The notes: generated from the letters alone by a model not told the origin. Shown: positions 18,884 to 28,231, numbered from the stretch's first letter. The stretch: DNA of 64,000 bases from Bradyrhizobium sp. CCH5-F6 (GCF_001556045.1 NZ_LSIC01000122.1:84382-148381); one strand, 5' to 3'. Program-made: numbers and translations.

Positions 18884-19957
18884 ATGCTATTCCGTCAAGC
18901 CGGGATTTTTCATACGGATTACAGCGCCGACCGCGCACTGTTTCCGATCCCCGCCGATCGATGGATGATTGGTATTCTGCTATTGCTGGCGCTGGCCGCG
19001 CCGATCTACATGAACACGCTTTATCTCAGCAGTTACTTGCTGCCTTGGCTTGTCTGGACTGCGGGCGCGCTCGGTCTCAATTTGATCCTCGGATGGGCGG
19101 GGCAATTTCATTTGGGCTACGCAGCGGTGATGGGAATCGGCGCCTACGCCGCGGTTCATGCCACAAGGGCGGGCATACCGTGGGAGATTGCCATCGTCCT
19201 CGCGGGAATAACAGCAGCGGTTATCGGAAGTGTGTTCGCTTTTGCCGCACTGCGCGTGAAAGGCCTGTATCTGGCGCTCAGCACGCTCGCCTTGCAGTTC
19301 GTGATGGACTGGACGATTTCGCACGTACCCGCGATCAGCGGCGGCACACAGGCCACGTTGCAGGCACCTGACATCCGCCTGCTGGGCTGGGCTGTCACCT
19401 CCGATGCAGGACTCTATTACGTCGCCCTCGTCTGGTGCGTGCTGGTTACGTCCTTCATGCTCAATCTGCGGCGCACCGCGCTCGGCCGCGCTCTGGTCGC
19501 TGTTCGGGAGAAAGATTACGCAGCCGCGGTCATCGGCGTGAACAGCTTCTACTTCAAACTGGTGGCGTTCGCGACATCCTCGTTCATCGGTGGCGTGAGC
19601 GGAGCCATCCTGATCGGTACATTTTACCATGCCGTAACCCCCGAGCAGTTTTCCGTCGACGTCTCAATTCAGGCGTTGGCGATGGTCATCGTGGGCGGGC
19701 TGGGCAGCATCATCGGCAGTTATTTCGGCGCCGCGTTCATTCTGCTGATGCCGGGCGTTATGAACAGTTTCATCTCCTGGGCGGCAACCAAGTTCGGGTT
19801 CTCGCTGGGTATCGAAACTCTGGCTCATCTACCCCAAGCTTTCTATGGCGCGCTTATTATCGGGTTTCTCCTGATTGAACCGCTGGGGCTTGGGAAGATC
19901 TACAACAACATTCGGGACTATCTTCTGGTATGGCCTTTCGGCTACACGAAGAAATAG
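18884..19957 (+). CDS. Branched-chain-type ABC importer permease LivM
   Basis: The 357-residue polytopic permease has an N-terminal extension of about 25 polar residues before the first membrane helix. The GLNLILGWAGQFHLGYAAVMGIGAYAA region and the VIVGGLGSIIGSYFGAAF loop are LivM hallmarks. It is the partner of the adjacent LivH. ATG 18884 lies 4 bases after the LivH stop. Its 3' end is followed 17 bases later by the second ATPase. Confidence 0.92.
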   Translation: MLFRQAGIFHTDYSADRALFPIPADRWMIGILLLLALAAPIYMNTLYLSSYLLPWLVWTAGALGLNLILGWAGQFHLGYAAVMGIGAYAAVHATRAGIPWEIAIVLAGITAAVIGSVFAFAALRVKGLYLALSTLALQFVMDWTISHVPAISGGTQATLQAPDIRLLGWAVTSDAGLYYVALVWCVLVTSFMLNLRRTALGRALVAVREKDYAAAVIGVNSFYFKLVAFATSSFIGGVSGAILIGTFYHAVTPEQFSVDVSIQALAMVIVGGLGSIIGSYFGAAFILLMPGVMNSFISWAATKFGFSLGIETLAHLPQAFYGALIIGFLLIEPLGLGKIYNNIRDYLLVWPFGYTKK

Positions 19958-19974
19958 CGGGAAGCACGAACGCC

Positions 19975-20781
19975 ATGAATGCACCCATTGCCGCTAAGAT
20001 ACTGTCCCTCAACAATATTGAGGTCGTCTACGACCACGTTTCGCTTGCGATCAAAGGTGTTTCGATCGATGTGCCCGAGGGCGGAATGGTGGCCCTGCTC
20101 GGCGCCAATGGCGCGGGAAAGAGTACGACGCTGAAATCGATCAGCGGTTTGCTCACGGCCGAGCGGGGCGAGGTGCGGCGGGGCGAATTGCAGTTCCGCG
20201 GCCAAAGCCTTGGCGGCCTGATGCCGCAGGACCGCGTCAAGCTGGGGATCGCCCACGTGCTCGAAGGGCGTCGGGTGTTCGAACATCTCACGCCCGACGA
20301 AAACTTGATCGCGGCTTCGGCGTTGCATAGCCGCCAGGACATGAACCGCAACAAGGACCGGGTTTACAGTTATTTCCCACGTCTGCACGAGCGCCGGACC
20401 GTCGCGTCGGGTTATCTCTCCGGCGGCGAACAGCAAATGCTCGCAATCGGCCGTGCTCTGATGACCCAGCCAAAACTATTGATGCTCGACGAACCCAGCC
20501 TGGGACTGGCTCCTTTTCTCGTGGCTGAGATCTTCCAGATCCTCGGCCGCATCAACCGCGATGAAGGACTTTCGATATTGCTGGTTGAGCAGAACGCCAT
20601 TGCCGCGCTCGAAATTGTCTCCCACGGCTATCTGATCGAAAGCGGTCGCATCGTGATGCACGACAGTGCGGCTGCATTGAAGAAAAATCCCGACATTCAG
20701 GAATTTTACCTGGGAGGCGCGCAAAACAAGAATTTTCGTGACATCAAACATTATAGCCGGCGGAAACGTTGGCTGACCTGA
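19975..20781 (+). CDS. Branched-chain-type ABC importer, ATP-binding subunit LivF
   Basis: The 268-residue ABC ATPase has Walker A GANGAGKSTT, signature YLSGGEQQMLAIGRAL, Walker B LLMLDEPSLGL and H-loop IVSHGY. It is the second ATPase of the importer. ATG 19975 is preferred over the in-frame ATG 19930, which would overlap LivM by 28 bases. A C-terminal tail of about 25 residues after EFYLGG is somewhat longer than usual and basic. Confidence 0.92.
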   Translation: MNAPIAAKILSLNNIEVVYDHVSLAIKGVSIDVPEGGMVALLGANGAGKSTTLKSISGLLTAERGEVRRGELQFRGQSLGGLMPQDRVKLGIAHVLEGRRVFEHLTPDENLIAASALHSRQDMNRNKDRVYSYFPRLHERRTVASGYLSGGEQQMLAIGRALMTQPKLLMLDEPSLGLAPFLVAEIFQILGRINRDEGLSILLVEQNAIAALEIVSHGYLIESGRIVMHDSAAALKKNPDIQEFYLGGAQNKNFRDIKHYSRRKRWLT

Positions 20782-20868
20782 CGATCACCAGATGTGCGTC
20801 GTTCGATAAAGCTGGGATGATTAAGAATTTCCTGAGTTCGCTCAGTCAACCAAGGAAGGATCGCTAAA

Positions 20869-22116
20869 ATGAGATTACTATCTATACTAGGCGGACTAGC
20901 GTTGGCGCTGCTCAACGTCGTGCCGGCAGCCGCGGCCGATCCTGTGCGCTTCGCGCTGTGCTATGACCTGAGCAAGGCCTATACGTTCGTCACGCCGCAG
21001 ATTGCCCAAGCTGTGCGCGACTATGCCGACCTTCTCAATGCGAAGGGAGGTCTCGAAGGCCATCCGATCGAAATTATCGTGCAGGACCACGGCAACGAGC
21101 CGCAGCGCGGCATCGAATGCTACGAACGCTTGAAGCGCGAAGGCGTGATGGTGTTCGACATGTTGTCGACGCCGGTATCGCGCGCGGTCCTTCCGCGCAT
21201 TATGAAGGATGGCAACATCCTGATCCAGTCACTGGTCGGTCGAGGGGATGCGGTCGATGGCAACGTGTTCAAATGGGTATTTCCGATCGGGCCGACCTAC
21301 TGGGGTCAGGCCGCCAATGACATTGAATACATCAAACAAAAGTCCGGCGGAAATCTGAAGGGCGTCAAGGTCGCGTTCTTTTATATCGATTATCCGTTCG
21401 GACAGGAACCGATCGGTATTCTGAAGACGCTGGCGCAGAAGGAGGGTTTCGAGTTGCAGCTCGTGCCGTATCCGCTGCCGGGCAACGATCAGGCCTCGGC
21501 ATGGACGCAGATCCGTCGTCTTAACCCCGACTGGATTGTGAGCTGGAGCCTGTCGAATATGCATGTGATCGCATCGCGCGAGATGAAGCGCAATGGGATC
21601 TCGATTGAAAAGTATATCGCTGTTAATTGGCTCAACGAGGTCGATATCAAGAATATTGGACCCGATGTCGCTAAGGGATTGAAACGCGGCACCAACGTCG
21701 CCGGCGGCTCATATCAGCCGTTGGTTCAGCAGATTATCAAGGAGCTTTACGACAGGGGCAAAGGCAACGGTGATCGCAAATTTACCGAGGACGTCTATTA
21801 CAACACTGGTCTTGCGATCTACTCGATCGCATTCGAAGGCGCACGGCTTGCGATCAAGAATGGCGGCTGGCCGCTAACACCCGATAAAATTAAGACTGGT
21901 CTTGAGAGTCTGAAAAATTACGATGCTAACGGGCTGATTGCACCTATTACAGTCACGGCACAGGATCATGGCGGCGGCGGCAAGACACGCATTGAAATGT
22001 GGGATGGAGAGAAATGGGTTGCACAAACCGATTGGATCGCTGGCTTTCAAGACGAGGTTTGGAGCGTAGTGAAGGAACAGTCGGCGGACTTCGCCAAATC
22101 TGAGACGCAAAAATGA
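20869..22116 (+). CDS. Periplasmic substrate-binding protein of the Liv-type importer
   Basis: The 415-residue protein has a clear Sec signal peptide (LLSILGGLALALLNVVPAAAA, cleavage near residue 23) and a type-I periplasmic binding fold of the LivK family. It starts its mature part with DPVRFALCYDLSKAYTF. It would capture the imported acid in the periplasm and deliver it to LivH/LivM. ATG 20869 follows AAGGAAGGA. It is the last gene of the transporter operon; an imperfect hairpin follows at 22125. Confidence 0.92.
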   Translation: MRLLSILGGLALALLNVVPAAAADPVRFALCYDLSKAYTFVTPQIAQAVRDYADLLNAKGGLEGHPIEIIVQDHGNEPQRGIECYERLKREGVMVFDMLSTPVSRAVLPRIMKDGNILIQSLVGRGDAVDGNVFKWVFPIGPTYWGQAANDIEYIKQKSGGNLKGVKVAFFYIDYPFGQEPIGILKTLAQKEGFELQLVPYPLPGNDQASAWTQIRRLNPDWIVSWSLSNMHVIASREMKRNGISIEKYIAVNWLNEVDIKNIGPDVAKGLKRGTNVAGGSYQPLVQQIIKELYDRGKGNGDRKFTEDVYYNTGLAIYSIAFEGARLAIKNGGWPLTPDKIKTGLESLKNYDANGLIAPITVTAQDHGGGGKTRIEMWDGEKWVAQTDWIAGFQDEVWSVVKEQSADFAKSETQK

Positions 22117-22124
22117 ACTGTCTC

Positions 22125-22160
22125 TGGCCGGCGAAGTCGATTTACCGACGTTGCCGGCCA
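22125..22160 (+). terminator. Hairpin after importer operon (possible terminator)
   Basis: TGGCCGGC and GCCGGCCA form an 8-bp stem, with a nested GTCG/CGAC stem inside the loop. It lies 8 bases after the binding-protein stop. No T-tract follows, so intrinsic termination is uncertain. The rest of the 22117-22434 gap shows no gene; it should hold the promoter of the monooxygenase. Confidence 0.4.
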
Positions 22161-22434
22161 AGTTGGCGCTGATTCCATTCCATTGCAAATATCTCCGATG
22201 CCGTCCGCCTGCGGCATATAGCTAGCCAGCTCTGCGTTTCGATCCGCCATGTACCAGCTTCGGCCACTGGTGGATTGCCCTGCCCGCCTACCAAAATATA
22301 AGACTCAGGACTTAATAGGCGAGCCGGGGTACGAGATGCATTTCTCGGGCTTTATTTGCGAACCCTCTGGCGCCTGCGGAGAACGAACTTATCTCGATTA
22401 GCTTAGTCGACCTGCAAAGGAGACGACACGAGTC

Positions 22435-24183
22435 ATGATTGCCGACAACACAACGCGACAAGAGCGCCCAGGCGAAATGGGAGCGGTTTTCGACGCTGTT
22501 ATCGTGGGTGCGGGCTTTGCCGGGATGTACATGCTGCATCGCCTGCGCGGGCTTAGCTTCTCGGCACGGGTCTTCGAGGCCGGCAGTGGCGTGGGTGGCA
22601 CCTGGTATTGGAACCGCTATCCAGGTGCACGCTGCGACGTCGAGAGTATGCAGTACTCATTCTCCTTCTCCGAGGAGCTGGACCAGGAGTGGAACTGGTC
22701 GGAGAAATACGCGCCGCAGGCCGAGATCCTTTCCTACGCCAACCACGTTGCCGATCGTTTCGACCTGCGCCGGGATATCGTGTTCGACACGCGTGTCACC
22801 GCGGCGACGTTCGACGAAGACGCCGGGTGCTGGCTGATCGAGACCAACCGCGGCGACAGGGTTTTGGCCAGATTCTGCATCATGGCGGTCGGCTGCCTGT
22901 CGGCACCGAACCGGCCAAACTTCAGGGGCATGAAGAACTTTCGCGGTCCGATCTACCACACCGGCGAATGGCCGCATGAAGGCGTCGACTTTACAGGATT
23001 GCGGGTCGGCGTGATCGGCACCGGCTCCTCGGCGATTCAGTCGATCCCAATCATCGCGCAGCAGGCGGCGCACCTCACGGTATTCCAGCGCACGGCGACG
23101 TGGTCCGTGCCGGCGCGCAACGAGAGCCTGACGTCTGAATATTTGCAGGCGGCCAAGGCGGATTATCCGGCGTTGCGGGCCAAGGCACGCGGACGCCCGA
23201 CCGGCTTCTATTTTCCTTTCAACATGAAGCCGGCGCTGGAGGCTGCACCCGAAGAGCGCGAACGGCAATACGAGGAAGCCTGGACCCGCGGCGGCCTGCC
23301 CTTCCTCGGCGCCTTCGGCGATCTGCTGTTCGAGAAGGCCGCCAACGACACCATCGCCGACTTCGCCCGCCGCAAGATTCGCGGCATCGTGAAGGACCCG
23401 GCGACGGCCGACCTGCTGTGTCCGGACAACGTGTTCGGCTGCAAGCGGCTCTGCGTCGATACTTCCTACTTCGAGACCTACAATCTGGAGCACGTCAAAC
23501 TGGTCGACGTGTCCAAGACGCCGATCGAACGCTTCACGCCTGACGGCATCGAGGTCGACGGGGTCGCGTATCCACTGGACACCGCCGTCTGCGCCACCGG
23601 CTTTGCCGCGATGACGGGTTCGTTCGACAAGATTGCGATCACCGGCCGCAAAGGTTTGACGCTGGCCGAGAAGTGGCGCGCCGGCCCGCGCGCCTACCTC
23701 GGGATCGCCTCCGCCGGCTTCCCCAATTTGTTCACGATCACCGGTCCCGGTAGTCCCTCAGTGCTCGCCAGCATGATCCAGGCGATTGAGCAGCATGTCG
23801 ACTGGCTGGCCGACTGCATGGCCCACATGCGCGACGTCGGGGCCGCGACCATCGAGCCGAAGCGCGAGGACGAGGACGCCTGGGTCGAGCACGTCACTGA
23901 CGTATCGACTGTTTCGCTGCGATCGACCTGCAGCTCCTGGTATGTCGGCACCAACATCCCCGGCCGGCCGCGCGTCTTCATGCCGTATATCGGCGGCTTC
24001 CCGGTCTATGTGCAGAAATGCAACGAGGTGATGAGTGCCGGCTTCGATGGCTTTGTGCTGGAAGGCGCACCGGCCAGCAACGCGGCGCCCCAGGTGCGCT
24101 ACACCGAGCGCTGGCGGGTGCCGATCGACATCGACGTCATTTCACCGGCCGCCGTCGCCGCCAAACGTGTCCCAGTAGTCTGA
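22435..24183 (+). CDS. Flavin-dependent Baeyer-Villiger-type monooxygenase
   Basis: The 582-residue class-B flavoprotein monooxygenase has an N-terminal GAGFAGMYML FAD loop, GGTWYWNRYPGARCD typical of cyclohexanone-monooxygenase relatives, and the BVMO fingerprint FxGxxxHTxxW (FRGPIYHTGEWP). A second Rossmann GTGSSAIQ loop for NADPH follows. The expected reaction is O2/NADPH-dependent conversion of a cyclic or linear ketone to a lactone or ester. ATG 22435 follows AAAGGAGAC. It stands alone after the importer operon. With nearby alpha/beta-hydrolases and a BadI-like crotonase it points to ring opening of an alicyclic ketone. Confidence 0.92.
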   Translation: MIADNTTRQERPGEMGAVFDAVIVGAGFAGMYMLHRLRGLSFSARVFEAGSGVGGTWYWNRYPGARCDVESMQYSFSFSEELDQEWNWSEKYAPQAEILSYANHVADRFDLRRDIVFDTRVTAATFDEDAGCWLIETNRGDRVLARFCIMAVGCLSAPNRPNFRGMKNFRGPIYHTGEWPHEGVDFTGLRVGVIGTGSSAIQSIPIIAQQAAHLTVFQRTATWSVPARNESLTSEYLQAAKADYPALRAKARGRPTGFYFPFNMKPALEAAPEERERQYEEAWTRGGLPFLGAFGDLLFEKAANDTIADFARRKIRGIVKDPATADLLCPDNVFGCKRLCVDTSYFETYNLEHVKLVDVSKTPIERFTPDGIEVDGVAYPLDTAVCATGFAAMTGSFDKIAITGRKGLTLAEKWRAGPRAYLGIASAGFPNLFTITGPGSPSVLASMIQAIEQHVDWLADCMAHMRDVGAATIEPKREDEDAWVEHVTDVSTVSLRSTCSSWYVGTNIPGRPRVFMPYIGGFPVYVQKCNEVMSAGFDGFVLEGAPASNAAPQVRYTERWRVPIDIDVISPAAVAAKRVPVV

Positions 24184-24426
24184 AGAGTGATCAACACATG
24201 GCTGTTATGTGGGTTGGAAGCAGTTATCGTCAATGTCCACTTTTCCGCGATTGATTCCCGGGTCGTCTCCGTGATTTCCAATGGAATGGCGCCGCATGTT
24301 TTCCGCTGAACAACCGATGCTTGGCGCCACGATCCAGTCGCGCGCAATCACGTTGGGCGGCCTCATGGCAATCGTCGCGCCGGCGCAACAGTAAAATCGC
24401 TCAATCGATCCGCGGCGATAGCCACG

Positions 24427-25287
24427 CTAGGAATTATCAAACTCACTCATAATCAGCCGAGATAGTGCTTCTGGCCGTTCCATTGGAAGAAAATGGCTAT
24501 TCTCCGGAAAATTGAATACGCGAGTTTGAGGTGCAAGTTCGACAATCTTCTTCGCATCGACATCACTTACAGTGCTAAATCGCGAGCCGTAGGCCAACAG
24601 TAACTTGCCTTTGTAACGTGGAAGAATGTCCCAAAAATCGGTCGTCGCGGCCTGGAAGGTTGCAGCTTCCCAGGATGGATTACACGCCAGCCGGATTTGA
24701 TCGTTAGCTAGGAATACCAACCCACCCTCAAGATAATCTTCAAGAAATCCGTCTTGCCAAGTGGCGAACATTGCTTTCTTTGCATAAGACTCGCGGATCT
24801 CCGGCAGGGACGCCCATGTCGATCGGCGCTTGCGCGCCTGGATTGCAATATCGAAGTCCACGATGCGCCCCTCCCGCCGCTCGCTCGCAACTCGATACGC
24901 CCTCTCGAACGGGACAAATGACGGCTCGAGCAAGCCCACCCCGAGCACCAAGTCTGGCCGTCGGGCCGCCAGCATCACACTGACGGTTGCACCGATCGAA
25001 TGACCCACGAGGAAGGCAGGCTCCTTGTAAACGCCAAGAAGCTCCTCAAGATCCAATTCATAGGTCTCCCAACTTGTTAGCCTTTCCGGAATTGCTGGCA
25101 ATGTGGTGCGTCCATGTCCACGCGCGTCGGACGCGACGACACGGAAGCTTGCTGATAGCTGCTCCAGAAAGCGTCGATACGTTTCCGCATTGAAGCCGGT
25201 CGCATGTGCGAAATGCAGAAGCGGAGCGCAGCTATTCACGTTGTCCGACGTCAACGTCGCAATTTTGCCAACCCTAGAAGCGATCAT
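24427..25287 (-). CDS. Alpha/beta-hydrolase
   Basis: The 286-residue alpha/beta-hydrolase has HFAHATGFN as the oxyanion region, SDARGHGRTTLP, GHSIGA with the nucleophilic Ser, and NSHFLPME with the catalytic His. ATG 25287 is chosen; GTG 25323 is an in-frame alternative. It faces the monooxygenase gene convergently across a 243-base gap in which I see no gene. It is the most distal gene of the leftward block, 275 bases after the dehydratase. Hydrolysis of a lactone or ester made by the monooxygenase is a contextual guess. Confidence 0.85.
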   Translation of the reverse strand: MIASRVGKIATLTSDNVNSCAPLLHFAHATGFNAETYRRFLEQLSASFRVVASDARGHGRTTLPAIPERLTSWETYELDLEELLGVYKEPAFLVGHSIGATVSVMLAARRPDLVLGVGLLEPSFVPFERAYRVASERREGRIVDFDIAIQARKRRSTWASLPEIRESYAKKAMFATWQDGFLEDYLEGGLVFLANDQIRLACNPSWEAATFQAATTDFWDILPRYKGKLLLAYGSRFSTVSDVDAKKIVELAPQTRVFNFPENSHFLPMERPEALSRLIMSEFDNS

Positions 25288-25561
25288 TCTCAAATTGCCC
25301 GTCCTGCGCTCTTTTGATCCCACTCGTCGGCCGCACGATCTACACTCGCGGGTTGCGCCATGAGCAGCCGTAGCTGAGCCTGAAGGATCGCCAGATCGTC
25401 TATCGTGAAGTCAACCCACATGGCTGCTTAAACATCATCAGCTTTGCGGCGGAGCTTCTTTAAGCTGACGCGCGCTTCGGGGCATAACTGCTTACACAGA
25501 AGCGATGATTGGCCACAATCATTGATATCCGTCAAAACAACTTTTTCATTAACCATTGTTC

Positions 25562-26422
25562 TCACGCGTATCGTATTGTGACTTCCATGGCGATGGTTCC
25601 CTCCGGTGTGAGGGCCCACAGCTCCGCTCCTTTTTCGCCGTCAACGGCGCGGCCAACGACGCTGAAAGGCGCCGTGTCGAACAGTGGTGCACGGGCGCGC
25701 TGCGAAAACGATTTTAGCGTTTTTTCCGGAGCGTGATCGCGCGCAAGGTCGATCAGGCACTGCTGCGAGTAGGGTCCATGCACGACAAGGCCGGGATAAC
25801 CTTCGACGCGCATCGCATAGTCCCGGTCGTAATGAATGCGGTGCGGGTTGAAAGTCAGCGCGGAATAGCGGAACAAGGAAACCGGGTCCGTCGTAATCGT
25901 TCGGCGCCACGGTGTATCGGCTGGCGGCTTGTTCCTTTTCGGTGTGACGCTCTTCTCTCCAGGCTTCACTTCTTCGCGGAACACTGTGTGATTTTGTTCT
26001 ACAATCGAAAGGCCGCGAGGCGTGAAAATGCGACGGGTCTGCGTCGCGAATATCAACGCTCCGGTACCGCCCGACCGTAGCGAGACATCGGTGAACTCCG
26101 TCTCGCGCTTGAGCGCATCGCCGAGGCGGATCGGATCGTGGAAGGTCAGTTCGGTTCCCGCATACATCCGCCGTGGAAACGGCATCGGCGGCAGAACGCC
26201 GCCAGAGATCGGCAACCCATCGTCACCGAGAGTAGCCTTGGGCGACAGCGGCATGAAATACACCAGATGCCACCCCGGCTGGATCGGATCCCCGGGCCCT
26301 GGAATCTGGTCCTGCCGATCGAAGGTCACCGCAAGTCCGCGCAGCGGCGCCTGGGTGGCGACATCGTGCTCGACGATTTTCGTCCCGATGTGCTTGCGCA
26401 GTGCGTCAATGTCCACGTTCAT
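25562..26422 (-). CDS. MaoC-like / HTD2-type acyl-CoA dehydratase
   Basis: The 286-residue protein has two hotdog halves. The N half resembles FAS1-type dehydratases (PFPRRMYAGTELTFHDPIRLGD). The C half carries the hydratase motif FRYSALTFNPHRIHYD followed by EGYPGLVVHGP, the arrangement of HTD2 and mesaconyl-C4-CoA hydratases. It would hydrate or dehydrate a hydroxyacyl-CoA. I chose ATG 26422 with GGAGCGG upstream; the frame is open further but runs into the DUF35 gene. It is the third gene of a leftward thiolase-DUF35-dehydratase set. Confidence 0.85.
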   Translation of the reverse strand: MNVDIDALRKHIGTKIVEHDVATQAPLRGLAVTFDRQDQIPGPGDPIQPGWHLVYFMPLSPKATLGDDGLPISGGVLPPMPFPRRMYAGTELTFHDPIRLGDALKRETEFTDVSLRSGGTGALIFATQTRRIFTPRGLSIVEQNHTVFREEVKPGEKSVTPKRNKPPADTPWRRTITTDPVSLFRYSALTFNPHRIHYDRDYAMRVEGYPGLVVHGPYSQQCLIDLARDHAPEKTLKSFSQRARAPLFDTAPFSVVGRAVDGEKGAELWALTPEGTIAMEVTIRYA

Positions 26423-26448
26423 CTTGATGCCGCTCCGGGTGGTGATGG

Positions 26449-26874
26449 TCACGACGCGGTTACACAGGCGGGAGTCACCAGATCGGGCTTGGCCTGTTCG
26501 AAAATGACACGAACCGGCAGCCCAAGTTTGACGTCCGTCTCCCTGGCGCCGCGAAGAGGGACTTGCATCCGTACGCCCTCCTCGAGGTCGATAGTGGCCA
26601 GAATGTAAGGTAAATCGAGCTTGAACCCGGGATTGAAGGCGTGATGGGTGATGGTCCAGCTGTGGACCGTTCCCCGGCCCGAGGCCTCGATCCATTTCAC
26701 TTCAAACGAATAACAGACGTCACAAACCGGCCTTGGATAGTGACGGATTTTTCCGCATTGCCCGCATTTCTGAAGGAGCAGCCGTCCATTTTGGAGGCCA
26801 TCCCAATAGGGCTTCGACTCATGGGTCGGCTCAGGAACGGGCTTGAGGTAGGTCTCCGCAGTCATTGCGATCAT
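26449..26874 (-). CDS. DUF35 OB-fold / zinc-ribbon protein, second copy
   Basis: The 141-residue DUF35 protein has a zinc ribbon (CGQC then CDVC) followed by the OB fold (SGRGTVHSWTI, LPYILATIDLEEGVRM). It is the same family as 2431-2850. The ATG overlaps the stop codon of the thiolase-like gene (ATGA), indicating translational coupling and a stoichiometric complex. An in-frame ATG three codons later is possible. Confidence 0.88.
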   Translation of the reverse strand: MIAMTAETYLKPVPEPTHESKPYWDGLQNGRLLLQKCGQCGKIRHYPRPVCDVCYSFEVKWIEASGRGTVHSWTITHHAFNPGFKLDLPYILATIDLEEGVRMQVPLRGARETDVKLGLPVRVIFEQAKPDLVTPACVTAS

Positions 26875-28022
26875 CCTTTGCGCATGATCGCGACGGATCC
26901 GTCGCCCATATCGCCGTATCCAGTCACAAGGCCGATCTCGGCTCCCCTAACTTGTGCCTTGCCGGCCTCGCCTCTGAGTTGACGCACAAGTTCAACAATG
27001 TGGTTCATGCCGACCATATGCGCCTGAGAAAGCAGTCCGCCGTGGGTGTTGATCGGCAATTTTCCTCCAAGCCGAATCGCTCCGCTCGCAACAAACGGAC
27101 CGCCCTCGCCTTTCTTGCAAAAGCCGAGGTCTTCAAGTTGACACAGCACGATGTAGGTGAAGCAGTCGTAAATCTCGGCAACGTCAATATCTCCAGGCGA
27201 AACACCGGCCATGGCAAACGCCTTCGGCGCAGCCTTCGCGATCCCGAGGCGCGTCATATCCGGGCGTTGCGTGATGACGCTCGGTGAATCCGGATGGCCT
27301 TCGGCGACCCCCATGACGTAGACCGGTGGTTTGCGAAGATCATTTGCCCGGTCCGCGCCACTGACCACGATCGCCGCGCCGCCGTCGCTTTCCAGGCTGC
27401 AATCATAAAGTCTCAAAGGATCGGAGATCATGCGTGACGTCTGGTGATCCTCAAGGGTCAGCGGCTTCGTCATCATCCCATGGCCATTGAGAATTGCGTT
27501 GTGACGGGTAGACACGGCGATTTCGCCAAGCTGCGAGCTCGTCGTGCCGAACAGTTCCATATGGCGACGGGCCATCGGCGCATATAGCTGTGCCGGGGCG
27601 ATCGCGCCGACCGGCATCTCATGCTCACCAACGACCTTGAACTGGGGCATTTGCTGAACGCGCGTGCCGATGCGACCCGCAGACGAGCCGTTACGACCGA
27701 TCGGGATCAGCACGTTGCTGCACACGCCGCCGCTGATCGCGAGCAGCGCACATTGTATGGCCGCGACGCAGCTGGCTCCGCCGAGCGGCGCAGTGGCCGA
27801 AAAGCGCAGGTCGGATATACCGAAATTCGTGACAAAGTCTTCGGCTACGACCGGCGAATTCGAGTATGGAATAATGCCGTCGATTTCCTTGGGACTGAGC
27901 CCCGCATCCGCAATCGCATTCAACGAAGCCTCGAGCTGAAGCGCAAGTATGCTCTTGCCCGACATGCGCGTGTACTCGGTCTCTCCCACGCCAGTGATGG
28001 CGGCCTTTTCTTTCAGTGACAT
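26871..28022 (-). CDS. Thiolase-like protein (SCP-x/Ltp type), second copy
   Basis: The 383-residue thiolase-fold protein parallels the one at 1244, with IYDCFTY, LEDLGFCKKGEGG and NTHGG motifs. The nucleophile loop reads PLGGASCVAAIQ; the Cys present is not at the usual CxSG position. Like copy 1 it may act as a retro-aldolase/lyase, not a thiolase. ATG 28022 (MSLKEKAAITGVGE) with GGGAG upstream is chosen; the open frame continues to 28115. It is coupled to the following DUF35 gene and divergent from two acyl-CoA dehydrogenases. Confidence 0.85.
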   Translation of the reverse strand: MSLKEKAAITGVGETEYTRMSGKSILALQLEASLNAIADAGLSPKEIDGIIPYSNSPVVAEDFVTNFGISDLRFSATAPLGGASCVAAIQCALLAISGGVCSNVLIPIGRNGSSAGRIGTRVQQMPQFKVVGEHEMPVGAIAPAQLYAPMARRHMELFGTTSSQLGEIAVSTRHNAILNGHGMMTKPLTLEDHQTSRMISDPLRLYDCSLESDGGAAIVVSGADRANDLRKPPVYVMGVAEGHPDSPSVITQRPDMTRLGIAKAAPKAFAMAGVSPGDIDVAEIYDCFTYIVLCQLEDLGFCKKGEGGPFVASGAIRLGGKLPINTHGGLLSQAHMVGMNHIVELVRQLRGEAGKAQVRGAEIGLVTGYGDMGDGSVAIMRKG

Positions 28023-28128
28023 AGGCAAAGCTCCCACGGAGGCTCGCAACCCCTGAACGATTTCCGTGACGACGGAACAATCATTCAAGCTTTCTACTTG
28101 ACGCCGGCCGCCCAAGGCACGACTATTT

Positions 28129-28142
28129 CGAACAGATGTTAG
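28129..28142. promoter_or_regulatory. Palindromic operator between divergent thiolase and dehydrogenase genes
   Basis: CGAACAGATGTTAG fits C[TG]AAC[AG]NN[CT]GTT[CA]G, as do the sites at 4538, 4556 and 15210. The stretch AACAGAYGTTAGATTT is shared with the 15210 site. It is the only promoter-sized gap between genes starting at 28022 (minus) and 28232 (plus). Confidence 0.55.
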
Positions 28143-28231
28143 ATTTAATCCGTAGCGCGGTCAATCGACCGTGGCTAGTCCTTTCCGTGTAGAGTAACAG
28201 GCACAAACCGCGCCTGGGAAAGAGCGTCTCT

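Noticed and set aside
24184..24426. Gap after the monooxygenase checked for an IS remnant
   Set aside because: No transposase block or inverted repeat could be recognised. Left as plain intergenic DNA.
25549..25562. TTAACCATTGTTCT as a fifth copy of the catabolic operator
   Set aside because: It has the AAC-N4-GTT core but fails the outer C/G positions, overlaps the end of the dehydratase gene and is about 260 bases from the next start.
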